From positions 35,283,501-35,347,500 of the forward strand of contig NC_088303.1 of assembly GCF_032854445.1 (NCBI RefSeq): DNA of 64,000 nt. The letters run 5' to 3'. A model generated the notes under the pieces. That model was not told the origin of the DNA. It was given only the letters and a program-made list of their open reading frames with translations, and ran no database searches. Below, one piece after another: positions 1 through 12,990 of the stretch. Within the stretch, counting starts at the first letter, position 1. Each line of letters opens with the position of its first letter. A program made the position numbers and the translations under genes. This DNA is from Liolophura sinensis. Its lineage: Eukaryota; Mollusca; Polyplacophora; Chitonida; Chitonidae.

Positions 1-650
1 TGCCCATTTAGGAGTATATTAAATCAGTGGATTTTTTTCATTTTATTTTTATGGCAAAAGTTTAGTAAAGTTATATGTATAGTTTCCTAAAAGTTTTCTG
101 TTTTTTTTTGTGTGAACACCAAATTATATAGCCCACATGTTATTCATTTTCATAATTTACTGTAGCTTTAAAACTGTTTTTATTTAGTGTTTCCTCTCAC
201 ATTTTATAACCGAGGTTGCATTACACTGCTGGTGCATGTGACAATGATTGAGCGAACTTTCCTTACTTACATAGAGTTTCTACAGCCCCGCTGGATGAAG
301 GAGACCGCTTGGCTACAATTCCATATCATATATGCTTTGCGCTTTTAAAAACAAATTTATCACTTATGTATTTGAAGCTATATTCCAGAATTATTCACTA
401 AAGCGGGGATAAACCATTGACCTTTGGTAAAGTACTGACGAACTTTCATTTAATTTCAATATATATATTTAGGGCTCTATTAAAACAAATATATTTAATT
501 TTTTTAATTTTATTTTGGTTTAATGCCCTACTGAGGAATTTACACCATGGAGGAATCTGGACTACGGAGGGTAAGTGACGACTAGGCTTCTCAAACGGCC
601 ACTCCAGCGCAGTCGATTTCTTAATGTCCACAAGGCCCCACGAACAGTTA
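1..650. other. AT-rich non-coding stretch
   Basis: No gene, RNA or repeat is recognised here. The sequence is AT-rich with short homopolymer runs, and open frames are short and have no splice or domain support. It ends at the TTA that flanks the MITE starting at 651. Confidence 0.5.
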
Positions 651-1252
651 AGCCCCATCCAGACTATCCAACATTATTCAACATTTGTTGACCAAACAGC
701 AAGGTGAATGCTGTTTAGGTAAGTTGAGTGTCCACACTAAAAATCATATAGGTCAACATTGTCCAACACTGTTGTCGTGTGTAGAGCTGTGTTTTTTTCA
801 CCAAACTTTCGATAAATTTGACGGAAATTTCCATCTTTCTCTTCAGTGCATGGGACACAATGATTTTGTTTTGTCCCCGTCTTTGTAATCTTTAAAGAGA
901 GTTTTGTACGGGCAAGTATATTTTTGCATACTGCTGTATCAACGAAATTGTCTCATTGTGAGATCAGTTTCTTTCTTTCGCCTTTGGTGCCGCTGGTATT
1001 TTGCCCAGGTCACATGTATTAAGACGGTCACCTAATTTCTACCGCTGATTGGCTAGTTTCACTCAACTTCACTCAACTTGTTGACAAAGAATACACATGC
1101 ACATTTCCGATTCAACCGTGTTGGACAGTGTTGAGTGTTGTTGAACGAAGTTGAGGAAGCCGTCTAGACTACTCAACACGTCTCAACTTGTTCACTCAAC
1201 TTTAAGTTGAGTCAACAAAAGTTGAGTGATGTTGGATAGTCTGGACGGGGCT
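651..1252. mobile_element. MITE with about 40-bp terminal inverted repeats
   Basis: The left end starts AGCCCCATCCAGACTATCC. The right end, read on the minus strand, starts AGCCCCGTCCAGACTATCC. The match continues inward for about 40 bp with few mismatches, through a CAACATTTGTTGA-like segment. Both sides are bordered by TTA (648-650 and 1253-1255), a 3-bp target-site duplication like those of PIF/Harbinger (Tourist-type) elements. The 602-bp interior has no transposase frame and is rich in CTCAACTT and its complement, including a near-perfect inverted repeat around 1194-1213. It is therefore a non-autonomous element. The superfamily is inferred from the TSD length and is not proven. Confidence 0.75.
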
Positions 1253-1255
1253 TTA

Positions 1256-3290
1256 GAGTTGGGGAAGTCACAAACGCCTGCCGAAAAATGGGGGTTGAAC
1301 CCGTTCCGCGTATTTAAAAACAAAATGGTAAATCATGCAAAGTCAGTTTTAATCTATTTCTCTCAATGAATCAAAGAAGTAGTTTATTTTTCTGATACAT
1401 GCGCGATTTGATTCCGCCATGCGTAGACCTATTTACAAGGGTTCTCATTTGTATTCACGAAGAAAGCCTTCAGTGACATGTAGTCAGAAGGGCTAGAAGA
1501 TGCCTATGTCGCGAATAATGATCTCTAACTGCAAGCATACGACGCGACTTTTCGTATCGAGATAAACAGGTGGAATGAAACTAGGACATGTCTGTGTCAT
1601 AGGTCACGCTCAATACGTTGTGATTTGTCGAATGCAAAAATCGTATGAAATAGCACATATCCTATTTTGTTCTGACTAAGCGAATTCGACGTGTTGACTC
1701 GACAATTGCAGCGTGTAAATGCGGTTCATCTGGCTGATTGAGTTTTGTTTGAGGATATTGGTAAGATATATGGTGACTTGAGGTCCTACGGTGTTTCTTC
1801 AAACCCTACCACCATAACGACGCCTTATGAAATCTTCAATGCCAGAAGTAAACAAAGAAGTATTGACGACTTTATACTAATTTTGAACATGGAGGAGAAA
1901 GTTTGGGGTGGGTGGGGATGGGGGGGGGGGGGATACCCACTTGTTGTCCAGTTGTAAATTGCAAATAATGGATAGTATGCTTTATTGTTGGAAACACTAG
2001 AAAGCATACCTATTATGGTGCAGGTATACTTGTAGCAGTCTAAAGGAAGTCCAAAGTAAGCCTTCTGCTTTAAGCAATGCGGACCAAATTAATCTGTCTA
2101 GTATTCATTCCCGTCTTCGCGATGGCGTTTTGCGGGCAGAGCTGGTGACGCATTATTCAAGCACTGGAAGAGAACAACGGATACTTTAGCTTGAATTCGA
2201 GTCGCCATTACTATTTGTCCGCTTTGAAGTTTGCAACGTTATGTTTGTATCCGAGGCTATGGATTATGTGTGAGCATGCATAACCTGATATACACAGTCC
2301 TCCTGGAGACTTGTGCTTTAGATCAGTTATTAGCTAGTAAAATGGGGTAAATCAGGTAATTGTTATCTAACAGCTGAACGCCGAAATTGGACTGTATACC
2401 CAGCTGTTATCCACCTTACTAACAACCCTTTTGCCACTGCCATTGTTTGTTTACTCGAGATCTCGGGCTGTACGTGATTTGTGTAAGTCCCTTTGTCTAA
2501 ATGTGTACTATTGATATTTTTATTATGTCTGCAGTGGCGAAAGCTTTGCGTAGCGCCGGATAGACAAAGTAGCGGAGATAGCGTATCAGTAACGAGGAAG
2601 ATAAGCCGGTATTTGTTGGTAGACGAGACGTCTGTGCGATACTCCAACGCCTAACGCAATGGCGTCTCCTGTATATACTACAGATGAGCCAAATCATTTG
2701 TAAGTTATTTAGCAGCTGATGTTGACAAATTCATCTATAAATTCCCAGGACAGGAGGAATTCTGGTGTGAGGCCGCTATCTGAAGTGAACATACTGATGC
2801 CTATGAAGCGGAAGTCTTCAGCTTGGAGTCGAGATTAGATTGATATAGTGAACACTCCATGCCGATTATATGTTACGTTCCTATAATTTGAAGAATTTGG
2901 TTTTTCTTTCCGCTTTAAGGAGATGTAAGTTAAACTTGGAGTGTACCTATAACAAGAAAGAAAAATTTCCATTTTTGTACATGCGTTATGTGGATATGAT
3001 TTCTTAGTTTGTAGTTTAAAAAAGTAGTAATTTTATTTTTTATTTGATTACAGCCGTGATATAATGGCCACTATATAGTTTCGTTATTACCGTCTGACCT
3101 GTAATATTTGAGAAGTACAAGTTTTAGTGAGCGCACATGGTTGGCTGGATCTTGGCACTGCAGCATTAACCATTTGGTTCAGCGTACAAAGTTTAGTCAT
3201 CGATATTTTCATAACTTTCACTAGATATCCATCGACTTCGTCATGAAAACGTGTATTTCGCTGGTTGATTGGAGAATACATGTATCATTA
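1256..3290. other. Non-coding stretch with a G-rich tract
   Basis: No gene is supported. A guanine tract lies at 1905-1933. At 2077-2148 a 23-codon frame with a hydrophobic, signal-peptide-like start is present but lacks a good splice donor (see findings). Confidence 0.45.
1905..1933 (+). other. Guanine tract, potential G-quadruplex
   Basis: The plus strand has GGGG, GGG and GGGG runs followed by an uninterrupted run of more than ten G. Four or more G-runs with one-base loops fit the usual G-quadruplex pattern. Any function is unknown. Confidence 0.5.
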
Positions 3291-3292
3291 AT

Positions 3293-3430
3293 ATCAACCA
3301 ATCAACCAACCAATCGATCAATCAATCAATCAGACCTGTCCACCTATCAATCGATCAGTTATATCTATAAACGTATCAATCAATCAATTCACCAGCCTAC
3401 CAGTCAATCAATTTATCAATCAATCATTAT
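3293..3430. repeat. Degenerate CAAT/ATCA tetranucleotide microsatellite
   Basis: The sequence is built from CAAT, CAAC and CGAT steps, with runs such as ATCAATCAATCAATCA broken by short unique pieces. Tails of ATCAATCA type also end some SINE copies in this window (for example near 27750), so this could be a relic SINE tail. No SINE core is visible beside it. Confidence 0.6.
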
Positions 3431-6400
3431 GTAGACTCAAAGTTCGTATAAACGAACGAATCAAACAACCAATGAATGGATCAGACGGTCTATTGATAAC
3501 GGCCTATGTCCAGTATAACCACAATCACCCAGTGGGTCAGGGGCCATTGTCAAGGCCTTACCTTCTCCCAGGGAGCCAGCCAAACAACCTCTTTCGACAA
3601 CAGACTACTTTACACAGTCTTTCCTCAGACAGCATAAACTACCTTTATGCAAATCAGTTTGCGATGGTGGCATGAAATCTCCCGCCTCGTCGCTCCGTCT
3701 GGCCCGAGGGGTCCGCCGACAAACTTCTTCATTGGACCGTTGGTGTCACGGGATGAGATATCACCCATCGACCACCAGGCTAAGAGAGAGTGGTCCCAAG
3801 GAAAATTTATGTAGGCTTTCTCTCTAAAATAGTCATTTCGCACCGTTGCCATAGTGATTGCATTTCTTTTGCCAATTCATGGCATTTTCCATCAGAATGC
3901 GTTAGGTCTAATCTGGCAAGAATCCAAAGGCGGTTCGAATTGAGATTTGTATGTATGTGAATTGTCGGTTGCCATGAGCGCCCGTATTGCTCTATTAGCC
4001 ACCATCGGCTCCTTGGGATCGATATAGTGGTATGTGGCGGGGACAGATATATGGGCGGGACAATACTGCATTATGTTAGCACCACGATTTACGTTATAAT
4101 ATACAATAAACAATCAAGTTGTAAATCATAAACACGAAAAATGATGATATCAGTATCGCTGCCATATTCTATACCATTGCCACGTGAAGAAACACTATAC
4201 CATTAACACGAATCATTCTTATATATTCGAATTCGCTGTTGTTCATTCCATTAGTCGAATACTTGTACTGAAATATGGCGTAGAACATGTCCAATAACCG
4301 TACGGTAGCGCTATCCGAGATCCTTTCAGCTGCCAATTATGGATGGCTACACAAAAATCACGAATTACGTAACATTTACCGTACTATCAACACGAGTTAA
4401 CTACGTTATCCGTTAACTCACGGAGTCATTTTGGAATGCTTGGTATAAGAGGGAGATCATCATCAGGGAATCGCTGCACGTGACATTCATTTTAAACATT
4501 TTTGGGACAATCTTTGGGAAATTATAAAGATGATTTGCGTCTACATTCTCAAAAATGAGTTGTACTAACTGGTCCAAATGCTATAACAACTAACTGCATT
4601 TTTAACCCTTTGAAACAATGATAGCTCATGCAACGTCTTAATTTTAGTGGTTTGCAAAGATGAAGGAAACAGATATCAACTTCCAGTGAATATTTTTTTA
4701 GTGTATAGGTGGCGGATAAACCCGGTAATTAGTGATTTGTAAATGCTGGTTTTATCTATTAGTGTATAAGTTACGAAATCCCTTGCATGACCTCTGCATT
4801 TGTGAACACTTGTCTCAATGATTAATTCTAAAATTGTTACGGTGATTAATGCTAGGGATGATTTACTGATTAATAAAATTAGTGAGCGAACCCCTTAGGA
4901 GAAAAAGAAAAAGTAGCTATATATTTTCATTTTATTGTTGACTTTTTATGACCAACGCTTTTTCATTGATCCGTTCTAAGATTGATTGTTTTTTATTCTC
5001 TGCATCCATTCATTTATGCAACAACACATTGTATATAACAACAATGTAGAACGAAGTGTTACTGCTCTTGTTGGTTTTTTTTTTCTGACTAGATACGTTC
5101 ACAGAGAATTGCAACTATGGAATGACGCATTTGATGGCCTTTGTATTTATTCGGATACCTTCTTGGCTAAAACTCAGATCACATAGTTTATGATTGACAA
5201 AAACGTGATGTGGAATAGAATCCCACTGACTGTTTCCGCAGACATCCAGCGTAAAAACTAGAGAGATCTCTTATAGTCTTGAGCTGTTGGAGTTTTTATT
5301 GTTTTTAAATCTCATAAATTTGACTGATGCAAATAACTTTGCCAAAAGTTTCCAGGGGTGAAAATACCACAGATTTTGTATCAATAATAAATACCCCAAA
5401 ACAACACGGCCATTATATATTTATCTTTATGCGATCGTTTCTTGTCCATTTCGCGATTTTGCTTCCCCATAAATCAATTAGGATTTTTGCAGTAAAACAG
5501 CTTGTTTCATGCGCACAATTAACACCTTTGTGCCTCGTGCGATGGTCCAGCCAATCAAAACTTTCAGCTCAGATAACCAATGCCCATTAACCTTATATTT
5601 CGCTCAGGTTCACAGCTTTTATGGCCTTTGTTATGGAATTGTGTTTTTTTTTCTTTGACACTCAGACCACACAAAGAAGTTAGCCCCAGATGGTTACAAG
5701 CTTGCTATCAAATTATAAATCAAATGGCCATCGAGGAGCATTAGACGGCGCGGAGCATTCGGCCGCTTGCAAGACTTATGTCAAAAAATCTTTTGTTTTG
5801 CTCGTACATTTTTATCGCGAGAGGCGAGAGGCCATATACTGTAGAATTTGTGTGCGTACATGTATTAGGTGTCTCTTATGTTCTTTGGCGTAAAATGAAT
5901 AAAAAATGCCAAACAAGTGATTCACGGCCAAACCAAGTCTTTACTTGTGACCTCTTGTCTATCAAAGACGAGAAAAAAACTTGAAAATAATAAGCTGTAA
6001 AGATATTTGTTTGACCGTGGAAGAAAATACTGAATATTAGCCTCTTTTACTAAACTGTTAATTCTAAAATCTGTGCCGGTTTGTGTGCGATTGATATGAA
6101 CACGAATGAGCGATAAATAACGACGTGGAACGGTATCGAAGAACAAATGAAACAGGACAACAACTACAGCGACAAGGAAAACAATGAAAATAAAACAGTT
6201 AGGAAAAGAGAGTGACTAAAGAAAATATATACTAATCAAGTTATCGCAGAAAATGCTAAAAATGTGTTGTGCTCTCAGAAATTAATTAAAAAACCCTTAA
6301 GGATAGCCAGTAGGGTATTATTCCCCTTAAATATGACGAATACACATAAGAGCATGAAATCATGGCGGAAAAAATGAATTAGGAGAATCCATTGTGCGTT

Positions 6401-6576
6401 GCGTGTCCGGCTGTCATGTAGTTTTGTAAACGAAAAGCATGTCTGCACATAGCCATATAATTGAACGTAAATTAAAACTTAGCATATTTCGGTGTGCTTG
6501 CACTTATAGCTGATAACTCGGAACATATCTGGCTCGAAAACACGCATGAATACTGTTCTTTAGGCACTTTGGTAGG
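3431..6576. other. Non-coding stretch, nothing recognised
   Basis: About 3.1 kb with no supported gene or repeat. Open frames here are short, lack domain features and are not framed by convincing splice sites. Confidence 0.5.
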
Positions 6577-7865
6577 GCTGCTACGCAAAGAATATAAAAC
6601 AAAGGCTGCTAGTTTAAGCAAAGAGTGTGAAACGTAGACTGCTTGTTTACGCAAAGGGCGTAAAACATAGACTGCTAGTTCACGCAAAGAATGTAAAACA
6701 CAGACTGCTAACTTACGTAAAGAGTGTAAAACACAGACTGCTAGTTTACGCAAAGAGCGTAAAACATAGACTGCTAGTTTACGTAAAGAGTGTAAAACAT
6801 AGACTGCTATTTTAAGCAAAGCATGTAAAACACAGACTGCTAGCTTACGTAAAGAGTGTGAAAAACATAGACTGCTGGTTTATGCAAAGAATGTAAAGCA
6901 TAGACTGCTAGTTTATGCAGAGTGTAAAACACAGACTGCTAGTTTACGCATAGAGTGTAAAACGTAGAGAGCTGGTTTACGCACAGAGCGTAAAATACAG
7001 ACTGCTTGTTCACGCAAGGGGTGAAAAATACAGACTGCTAGTTTACGTAAAGAGTGTAAAATATAGACTGTTGGTTTACACAAAGAGTTCAAAACGTAGG
7101 CTGCAAGTTTACGCAAATAGTGAAAAAATACAAACAGCTAGTTTACGTAAAGAGTGTAAAACATAGACCGCTAGTTTACCCAAAGATTGTAAAACATAGA
7201 TTGTTAATTTACGCAAAGAGTGAAAAAATACAGACTGCTAATTTATCCAAAGAGTGTAAGACATAGTAGTTGGGTAGTTTACTCAAAAATGTAAAACATA
7301 GACGGCTACTTTACGCAGGGAGTGTAACACATGCAGACTGCTAATTTGTGCAAAGCCTGTAAAACATACAACAGCTAGTTTCCGCAAAGAGTGTAAAACA
7401 CTGACTGCTAGTTTACGCAGAGAGTGTAAACACAGACGGCTAGTTCACGCAAAGAGCGTAAAACATAGACTGCTAGTTTACGTAAAGAGTGTAAAACATA
7501 GACTGCTATTTTAAGCAAAGAATGTAAAACACAGACTGCTAGCTTACGTGAAAAGTGAAAAAAATACAGACTGCTAGTTTACGTAAAAAGTGTAAAACAT
7601 TGATGGCTAGTTTACGCGAAGAATGAAAAAATACAGACTGCTAGTTTACGTAAAGAGTGTAAAACATTGATGGCTAGTTTACTCGAAGAATGAAAAAATA
7701 CAGACTGCTAGTTTACGCAAAGAATGTAAAACCCAGGCGGCTCGTTGGGCAAAGAGAGTACAAGTGTAACACATACAACTACAAATTTTACGCAAAGAGC
7801 GTAAAGGTGTAGAACATGCAACTTCTTATTTTACGCAAAGAGCGTAAAGAGTACAGACTGCTGAT
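6577..7865. repeat. 33-bp minisatellite, about 39 copies
   Basis: The unit is about 33 bp and contains the steps GTAAAACATAGACTGCTAG and TTTACGTAAAGAGT. Copies vary at a few positions, for example ACATAG or ACACAG, and TTTACG, TTCACG or TTTAAG. Because 33 is a multiple of three, the array keeps frames open on both strands with an 11-residue period; these are by-products of the repeat. Many units carry the inverted repeat TTTACGC-AAAGA-GCGTAAA, and others carry the palindrome TTTACGTAAA. The last units, after about 7740, are degenerate. Confidence 0.9.
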
Positions 7866-8772
7866 TATGATATTGTTTATGTATCACCGTCCTTCATTTT
7901 TCAGAAAATTGTTGGTAATCGCTTATCTTGCTCTAGTTTTTTTGGTGGTGTTGGAGGTGGAGGGGGGGGGGGTAACATTAGGGTTGGCTGTCTTTTGTTT
8001 TTGTCACAGACGTCGTCTGATGTGTGGTGGTTTCGTGTCTGTCATCAATCCTTGTGTTACCCTCGTCCATATCTGTAGGCATTGATTTAGTTGACCATTT
8101 ACCATCCGCCAATGTCAGGCCATTGCCCCCAATACAATTAACCCTTAAGTCCCATTCCGTTTTTATCGGATAAAAACTTGACCAGGTTGTCCATCATAAT
8201 AAATATTAAGTCCATTAGAGCCTTCCGTAACAAAGAACAAAGAAGACAGTGGGAAGCATTTTTAACCAAGCGTTGTCCATCTATCGGCACTGGTTACACT
8301 ATGGCTGAAAGAAAATGACCAGATGTGGAAAAAATACGCTATAAGTCGCCACCCACTCCTTACAATGGTTGGATTACATGCCCAGCTGGTCACTCTGACA
8401 CGTGCTTCGTCCGAGTTGACCACTGGTATTATACCGTAAGGACAGATACGTCTAATGACAAGTTATTGAGCTAATGATATCTGAGGGGAATTCAAGACGC
8501 CTGGAATAGGGTAAAACATAATCTTAGCATGGCAATGAGATATTAATGGGGAAAGTCCTGACTTTAGTGGGTTCAAATGCGCGAAAAAAAATCCCCTTTG
8601 TCACTTTTCAGAGTGTAATTAAATGTGACAGATCAGTATTTTATAATTGCTGGTCATTTGGAGGCTACGGCTCCCCCCTTCATATAACAGAAAGGAGTTG
8701 CAATTTGAAAGCCAGACGAAATTAATGTATAAAACTGCTGAAATAAGCCCTAAGATTCCTTGCTCAGCAAGA
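7866..8772. other. Non-coding stretch with a G-run
   Basis: No gene is seen. A G-rich tract with a run of at least twelve G lies at 7944-7972. The rest appears anonymous. Confidence 0.45.
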
Positions 8773-8945
8773 ATTATTTATTTCAATGGTGTTTTGCGTC
8801 ATACTCAAGAATATTCACTTCTACGACGGCAGCTAGTATTATGGTTGGAGGGAGCCAGGCAGAGCCCTGGGGGAACCAGCGACCCGCGTGGCAAGAGGAG
8901 TCATAACTAAGGATCGAATCCAGCTCTCGGCACTGCGCGCTGGTT
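8773..8945 (-). mobile_element. SINE family 1 copy, diverged
   Basis: The copy matches the family-1 tail and core in reverse orientation: a TTATTT tail, then TGGTGTTTTGCGTCATACTC, then ACGACGGCAGC and a GGGAGCCAGGCAGAGCCC block. Its head differs from other copies. It has a GATCGAATCC segment like a tRNA B box, but the remaining head does not align by eye. No target-site duplication was found. Confidence 0.7.
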
Positions 8946-10415
8946 TTGTTAATAACGTGGCGAAGTTGGACTCTTATTTCTCTTCCATACGACAGAATCT
9001 AAACGCCATTGACTGATTTAGGTGTTCCATGATTAAGGAGTAAATAGGGCATTATAAACAAAATAAATACATGAATTACATTATACATATACATATATAC
9101 TCAGCACTGTATTGTCACTTAATCCAGCTTCAATTTAAACACGATTCCGTCAACACTTGTGTATGTTAATCAACTAACTGACTTATCTAGCCACCCTTAT
9201 TATCTTCCCATTGCATTCCAATCACGTTCCTCAATATACCATGCATGTATAGCTTTACCCATAGCCGCCTATACCACTATATAGACGAGCACCGGCTTGG
9301 CACACGACATCCTTTATATAAGTGGAACAGGTTTAGCCTGATAGAAGTTCTATCTTATAAATCGGGGTAGAACTTTCACACTTTTAGGAGTAACCGAGGT
9401 ACCATAGATCACCATACACAGCCACATTGGTGGCGCACAGCTTCCGGCGACCTAGACAAATTCGCCTCAACCGACTGGTCATAGCGCTGGTCAATTCAGT
9501 GTAGCCGTGCGGAACCCCTAGTCACTCGTACATCATCCGCGAGATTTAGAACGCATTCGGTCTTTGATCACTTAAATGATGAACAACACGAATTGGCTAA
9601 TGGTAAACAGTAGTACGTCTACGTGGTTGATTGTCTCCACGCTTTTGGGAATCTGATGTTGACGGATTTCGCTGCGTGGAAAGCAAGGTACTGTGTCTTT
9701 GTGCATGTCCTTTGTACGGCAGAGGAAACTTTTGGGGGAAGACATGGTTTAAGCGATCGTTTGACTACGGCTAGCGTCCCAAGAGCTGACTATCGGCGCT
9801 TTCATCAAAGAGGTGATATTTCGGAAGCAATAAAATCGAGAGAATTCCATTCGGGCATTGTAGAAAGTATAAAGCATAGTGAATAAACTCACTGTAAACT
9901 TAAGCACCACACATATCTAGAAGTGTTTTCCATTCTGCACGCTATTGGGTAGACATATGTGGGGTTCTAAACAGTTATGCCCTATTCAAGTGACAGTCAA
10001 GCATGCAGAGGTTCGAATCCCGTGTTTGTCACCAAGCTTGTTCAAAAGCAGACTTGATTAGCAAAGATTGAATGATTCACATCCCACTTATTTAATAATA
10101 TTCTAATTCAGTCAACATTACCCATTACATCCTTTATCTTTACAAAAGTATTTTTAATGTGGTTACTGCAAAACTTTTCACAGTCATGATTCTCAGAAAT
10201 CCACCAGTAACAGGACATACCGACAGTTATGACGATTATGTAAGTTACGCTAATTGTACAATTTTAATATTTCTTTAGTCATCTCGTTAAGTATGTATAT
10301 CTTGTTCATATTCAAGTTTTAAAACACACACAGGTACATGTGTGCCCAAAGTATTTTGACAATGTTTTATTCTTTATCATTCTGGTTTCTGATCGCCAGC
10401 AACACTGTGTATCAT
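8946..10415. other. Non-coding stretch, nothing recognised
   Basis: No supported gene or repeat is present. An 87-codon plus-strand frame near 9623-9886 has no recognisable domain and no splice support. Confidence 0.45.
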
Positions 10416-10427
10416 GTCACCTCTATA

Positions 10428-10574
10428 TTTATTTATTTGATTGGTGTTTTAGGCCGTACTTAAGAGTATTTCATTAATACGATGGCAGCCAGCACTATGG
10501 TCGGAGGAAACGGGGCAAAACCCGGGGGAAACCCACGACCATCCGCAGGTTGTTGTCTGACCTTCCCATGTACT
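10428..10574 (-). mobile_element. SINE family 1 copy, 5'-truncated
   Basis: The copy runs from an ATTTATTTATTTGATTGG tail through the core to TTCCCATGTACT, and lacks the tRNA-like head. Imperfect 12-bp flanking repeats, GTCACCTCTATA (10416-10427) and GTCAACTATATA (10575-10586), look like a target-site duplication. The truncation falls at the head/core boundary, as in several other copies here. Confidence 0.8.
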
Positions 10575-11020
10575 GTCAACTATATAGAAATGTTACATAT
10601 AAAGAGCTAGCATTAATTCTCTTCTGTCGAAGAACACGTGCTCTATACAGCAGGGGCAGAAGTGATTGTAGAGCTCTAACATGGAGGTAAATTACATACA
10701 TAACCTCTTAGGAGTCAGATCTACCGGAAAACAAAAAGATTGGAGACACTGCCTGCAAAGTTCAAACCAATCCTGACCATACCTAGGACTTTCATATTGG
10801 CAATTTTGGCACATATACCACTATGTTTGTGGTAAAATCGAAATTGCTGGTCGGCCCGATGTCGATCCACTTGTGTCATCCGCATGGCGTTCCAATGATG
10901 CAGCACTGAAATATATCGTTGACACTGACCTGCGACATGTGCATCGAGACACTGTTGTCACATAGCCAAAACAATGTTGAAAGAGACGTTAAAATTATCA
11001 TTAAACCAGGAATCTTCATT

Positions 11021-11092
11021 TTGTTTATTTAGTATTTGTTTGATTGATGTTTTACGCCGTACTCAAAAATATTTCACTTATACGAATGTCGT
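11021..11092 (-). mobile_element. SINE family 1 tail fragment
   Basis: Only the 3' part is present: GATTGATGTTTTACGCCGT, TACTCAA, ATATTTCACTTATACGA. It ends within the core after about 70 bp. No target-site duplication was found. Confidence 0.75.
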
Positions 11093-12734
11093 CATCATGA
11101 TGATGGAATTACAATTACAATCCTTTACATATTTTTGCCAATAAGACACCAAAAAATTATTTAGTGTTAAAGAAGGGCAAACATTTTTTTTGTATTATTT
11201 GTTGAAAGCCACCTTTGCCCCTTCCGCCTTAGCCTTTTTCACAAAGTTCTTTTGTGTGGCTATGATATAATAATAGGCAATGATGTATGGTATATCTCAG
11301 CGACACAGCTGTTAATTAAAGAAGCAAAGTGGTTTCCATAACACCTTGCCCCATGTGTGTTCATTTCCCATGTCCAATGGGTGAGAAATTAAAAAGGTTA
11401 TGTCTTATTGCGTAATATCTTCCGGCTAGGCAAGTTAATGCGTCAGCCGCCTTTCAGTAGTAAGTGTATTAATATCTAAGCCGCCGTGCCAGATGTGATT
11501 CGCCGGGATATCTTCTCTAATGGGGTTAGATCAGGCGTTATTGGGTCAGCGAAGCGAAGCGTCTCTGTCAACTAGTTCTCACAGCCCAATGACGTAATGG
11601 GAGCATAAGGGAATAATAGCTGGAATAAAGCCGTGAAGGATTACAAACAAAATCAATCTGCCTCTGTAGGGTATAGAGACCGGTGTGCAGAACAATCACA
11701 GTTTGCAGAAGCTGATCAAGTGGAAACAGTATGGTGTATATAGACGTGACTGCTATAGGCAACGCGGAGGGGGTATACCATATAGTGGAGGTGGGGGAGG
11801 GGTGGATAAGGGGAAGGGGTATAGGTGGCATTATGTAACCTTTCTTATCAAAAACAGAAATTCTATCCAGGAAGGCAAGTGACCGTGACCATGGAGTACA
11901 GGTTTACCAGCCTCTGGAATCCCTGGGGTGTCAGAGCCGTAGGGTCAGATGCTTTAGCTATCAGTAGGAGCAGATTTCCTCGGTCACTGAACCGACACCC
12001 GTCTAACAACTGACCGGCACGACATCACATGCACGGCCCCAGGGTAGGGCCATGCCATCATAGCTTCTCCTTATCACCTAGGGAGGAGATTCTGCAGCGT
12101 TCAGGGTGAAGAGAAATCATTCATCGTCTTAGTGAAGGCCTGTATATATGCATTCACACGCAGACCAATTAGAGAGACACATGTCAGCAGCCAATCAGTG
12201 TCGTAGTTTTTTTTTTTCACAGGCTGGATGGATAAGGATCTTCGCTAAAACATGTAATACAGTCTATTACCCTATGAGGCCTGGGACATACATAACTAAC
12301 CCACAATACAACAGGAAAAGCGGCGAATGTAAAAACAAATAGTGAAAACAATAAAACTACGCGGACTGCACTTGATTTGTATTTATAGGGACATCCAGTT
12401 AGAAAGACGGAATATGAACAATCCAGTCTCAAATCAGTTAACTAGTGACACATGTTATAATACTTCCATGTTGAGACAGGAACTTCCAATAACGGTATAT
12501 TGATAAGTCTATGGATGAGTTGAACAAATTATATTGGGTTGATTTATTTATTGATTGATTGATTAAAGTCGACAAATATGCATGAAGATCGAAGCTGATG
12601 GTAAAACCTTTGATTAACTAGTTTGCATAGAGATTCTTACAAGCCTGTTAATTTGAATTCAGTTTACTTTTCAAAATTAGGAAGCGAGCCGTGAACAAAT
12701 AGTCAGAGACGCGTTGCCTTACAGTCACTGGGAC
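11093..12734. other. Non-coding stretch with a G-rich tract
   Basis: No gene is supported. A G-rich tract lies at 11765-11820. Frames in this stretch are short and have no domain features. Confidence 0.45.
11765..11820 (+). other. Guanine-rich tract, potential G-quadruplex
   Basis: Several GGGG-GGGGG runs occur on the plus strand within 55 bp, separated by short loops (GGAGGTGGGGGAGGGG, GGGGAAGGGG). More than one quadruplex could form. Function is unknown. Confidence 0.5.
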
Positions 12735-12990
12735 ACACGAGTAGAGGGTTCTAACTCGGCCTTGAACAGAGAATTTTTGTAGATTCTTCGGATTGGTGAC
12801 AATCAGTTTACGGCGCTTGTGTGGTTGTTTGAGCAGTCTAACATTCCTTGAACACCATTTGTGTGCGTGGTGTGTGTGTCTGTAGGTCACCTAAGGGAAA
12901 GTCCGTCAGTAACTTACCAAAGGATCGGTGGTTTACACCGGTCAGTCCTGTTTCCTCCACTCATAATACTGAACGGCAAGGGAATCAGTG
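12735..12990 (+). mobile_element. SINE group 3 copy, degenerate
   Basis: The core CGTCAGTAACTTACCAAAGG, then CGGTGGTTTACACCGG and TTTCCTCCACTCATAA, matches other group-3 copies in this window (22.9, 25.9, 27.7, 38.1, 54.4 and 60.2 kb). Upstream, GAGGGTTCTAACTC resembles a decayed tRNA B box, and TTGGTGACAAT recurs near 54880. No clear tail or target-site duplication was found. Confidence 0.55.

Noticed and set aside
6472-6819. 115-codon repetitive frame (KLAVYVLHSLR repeats)
   Set aside because: It is the 33-bp minisatellite read in one phase; the opposite strand is equally open.
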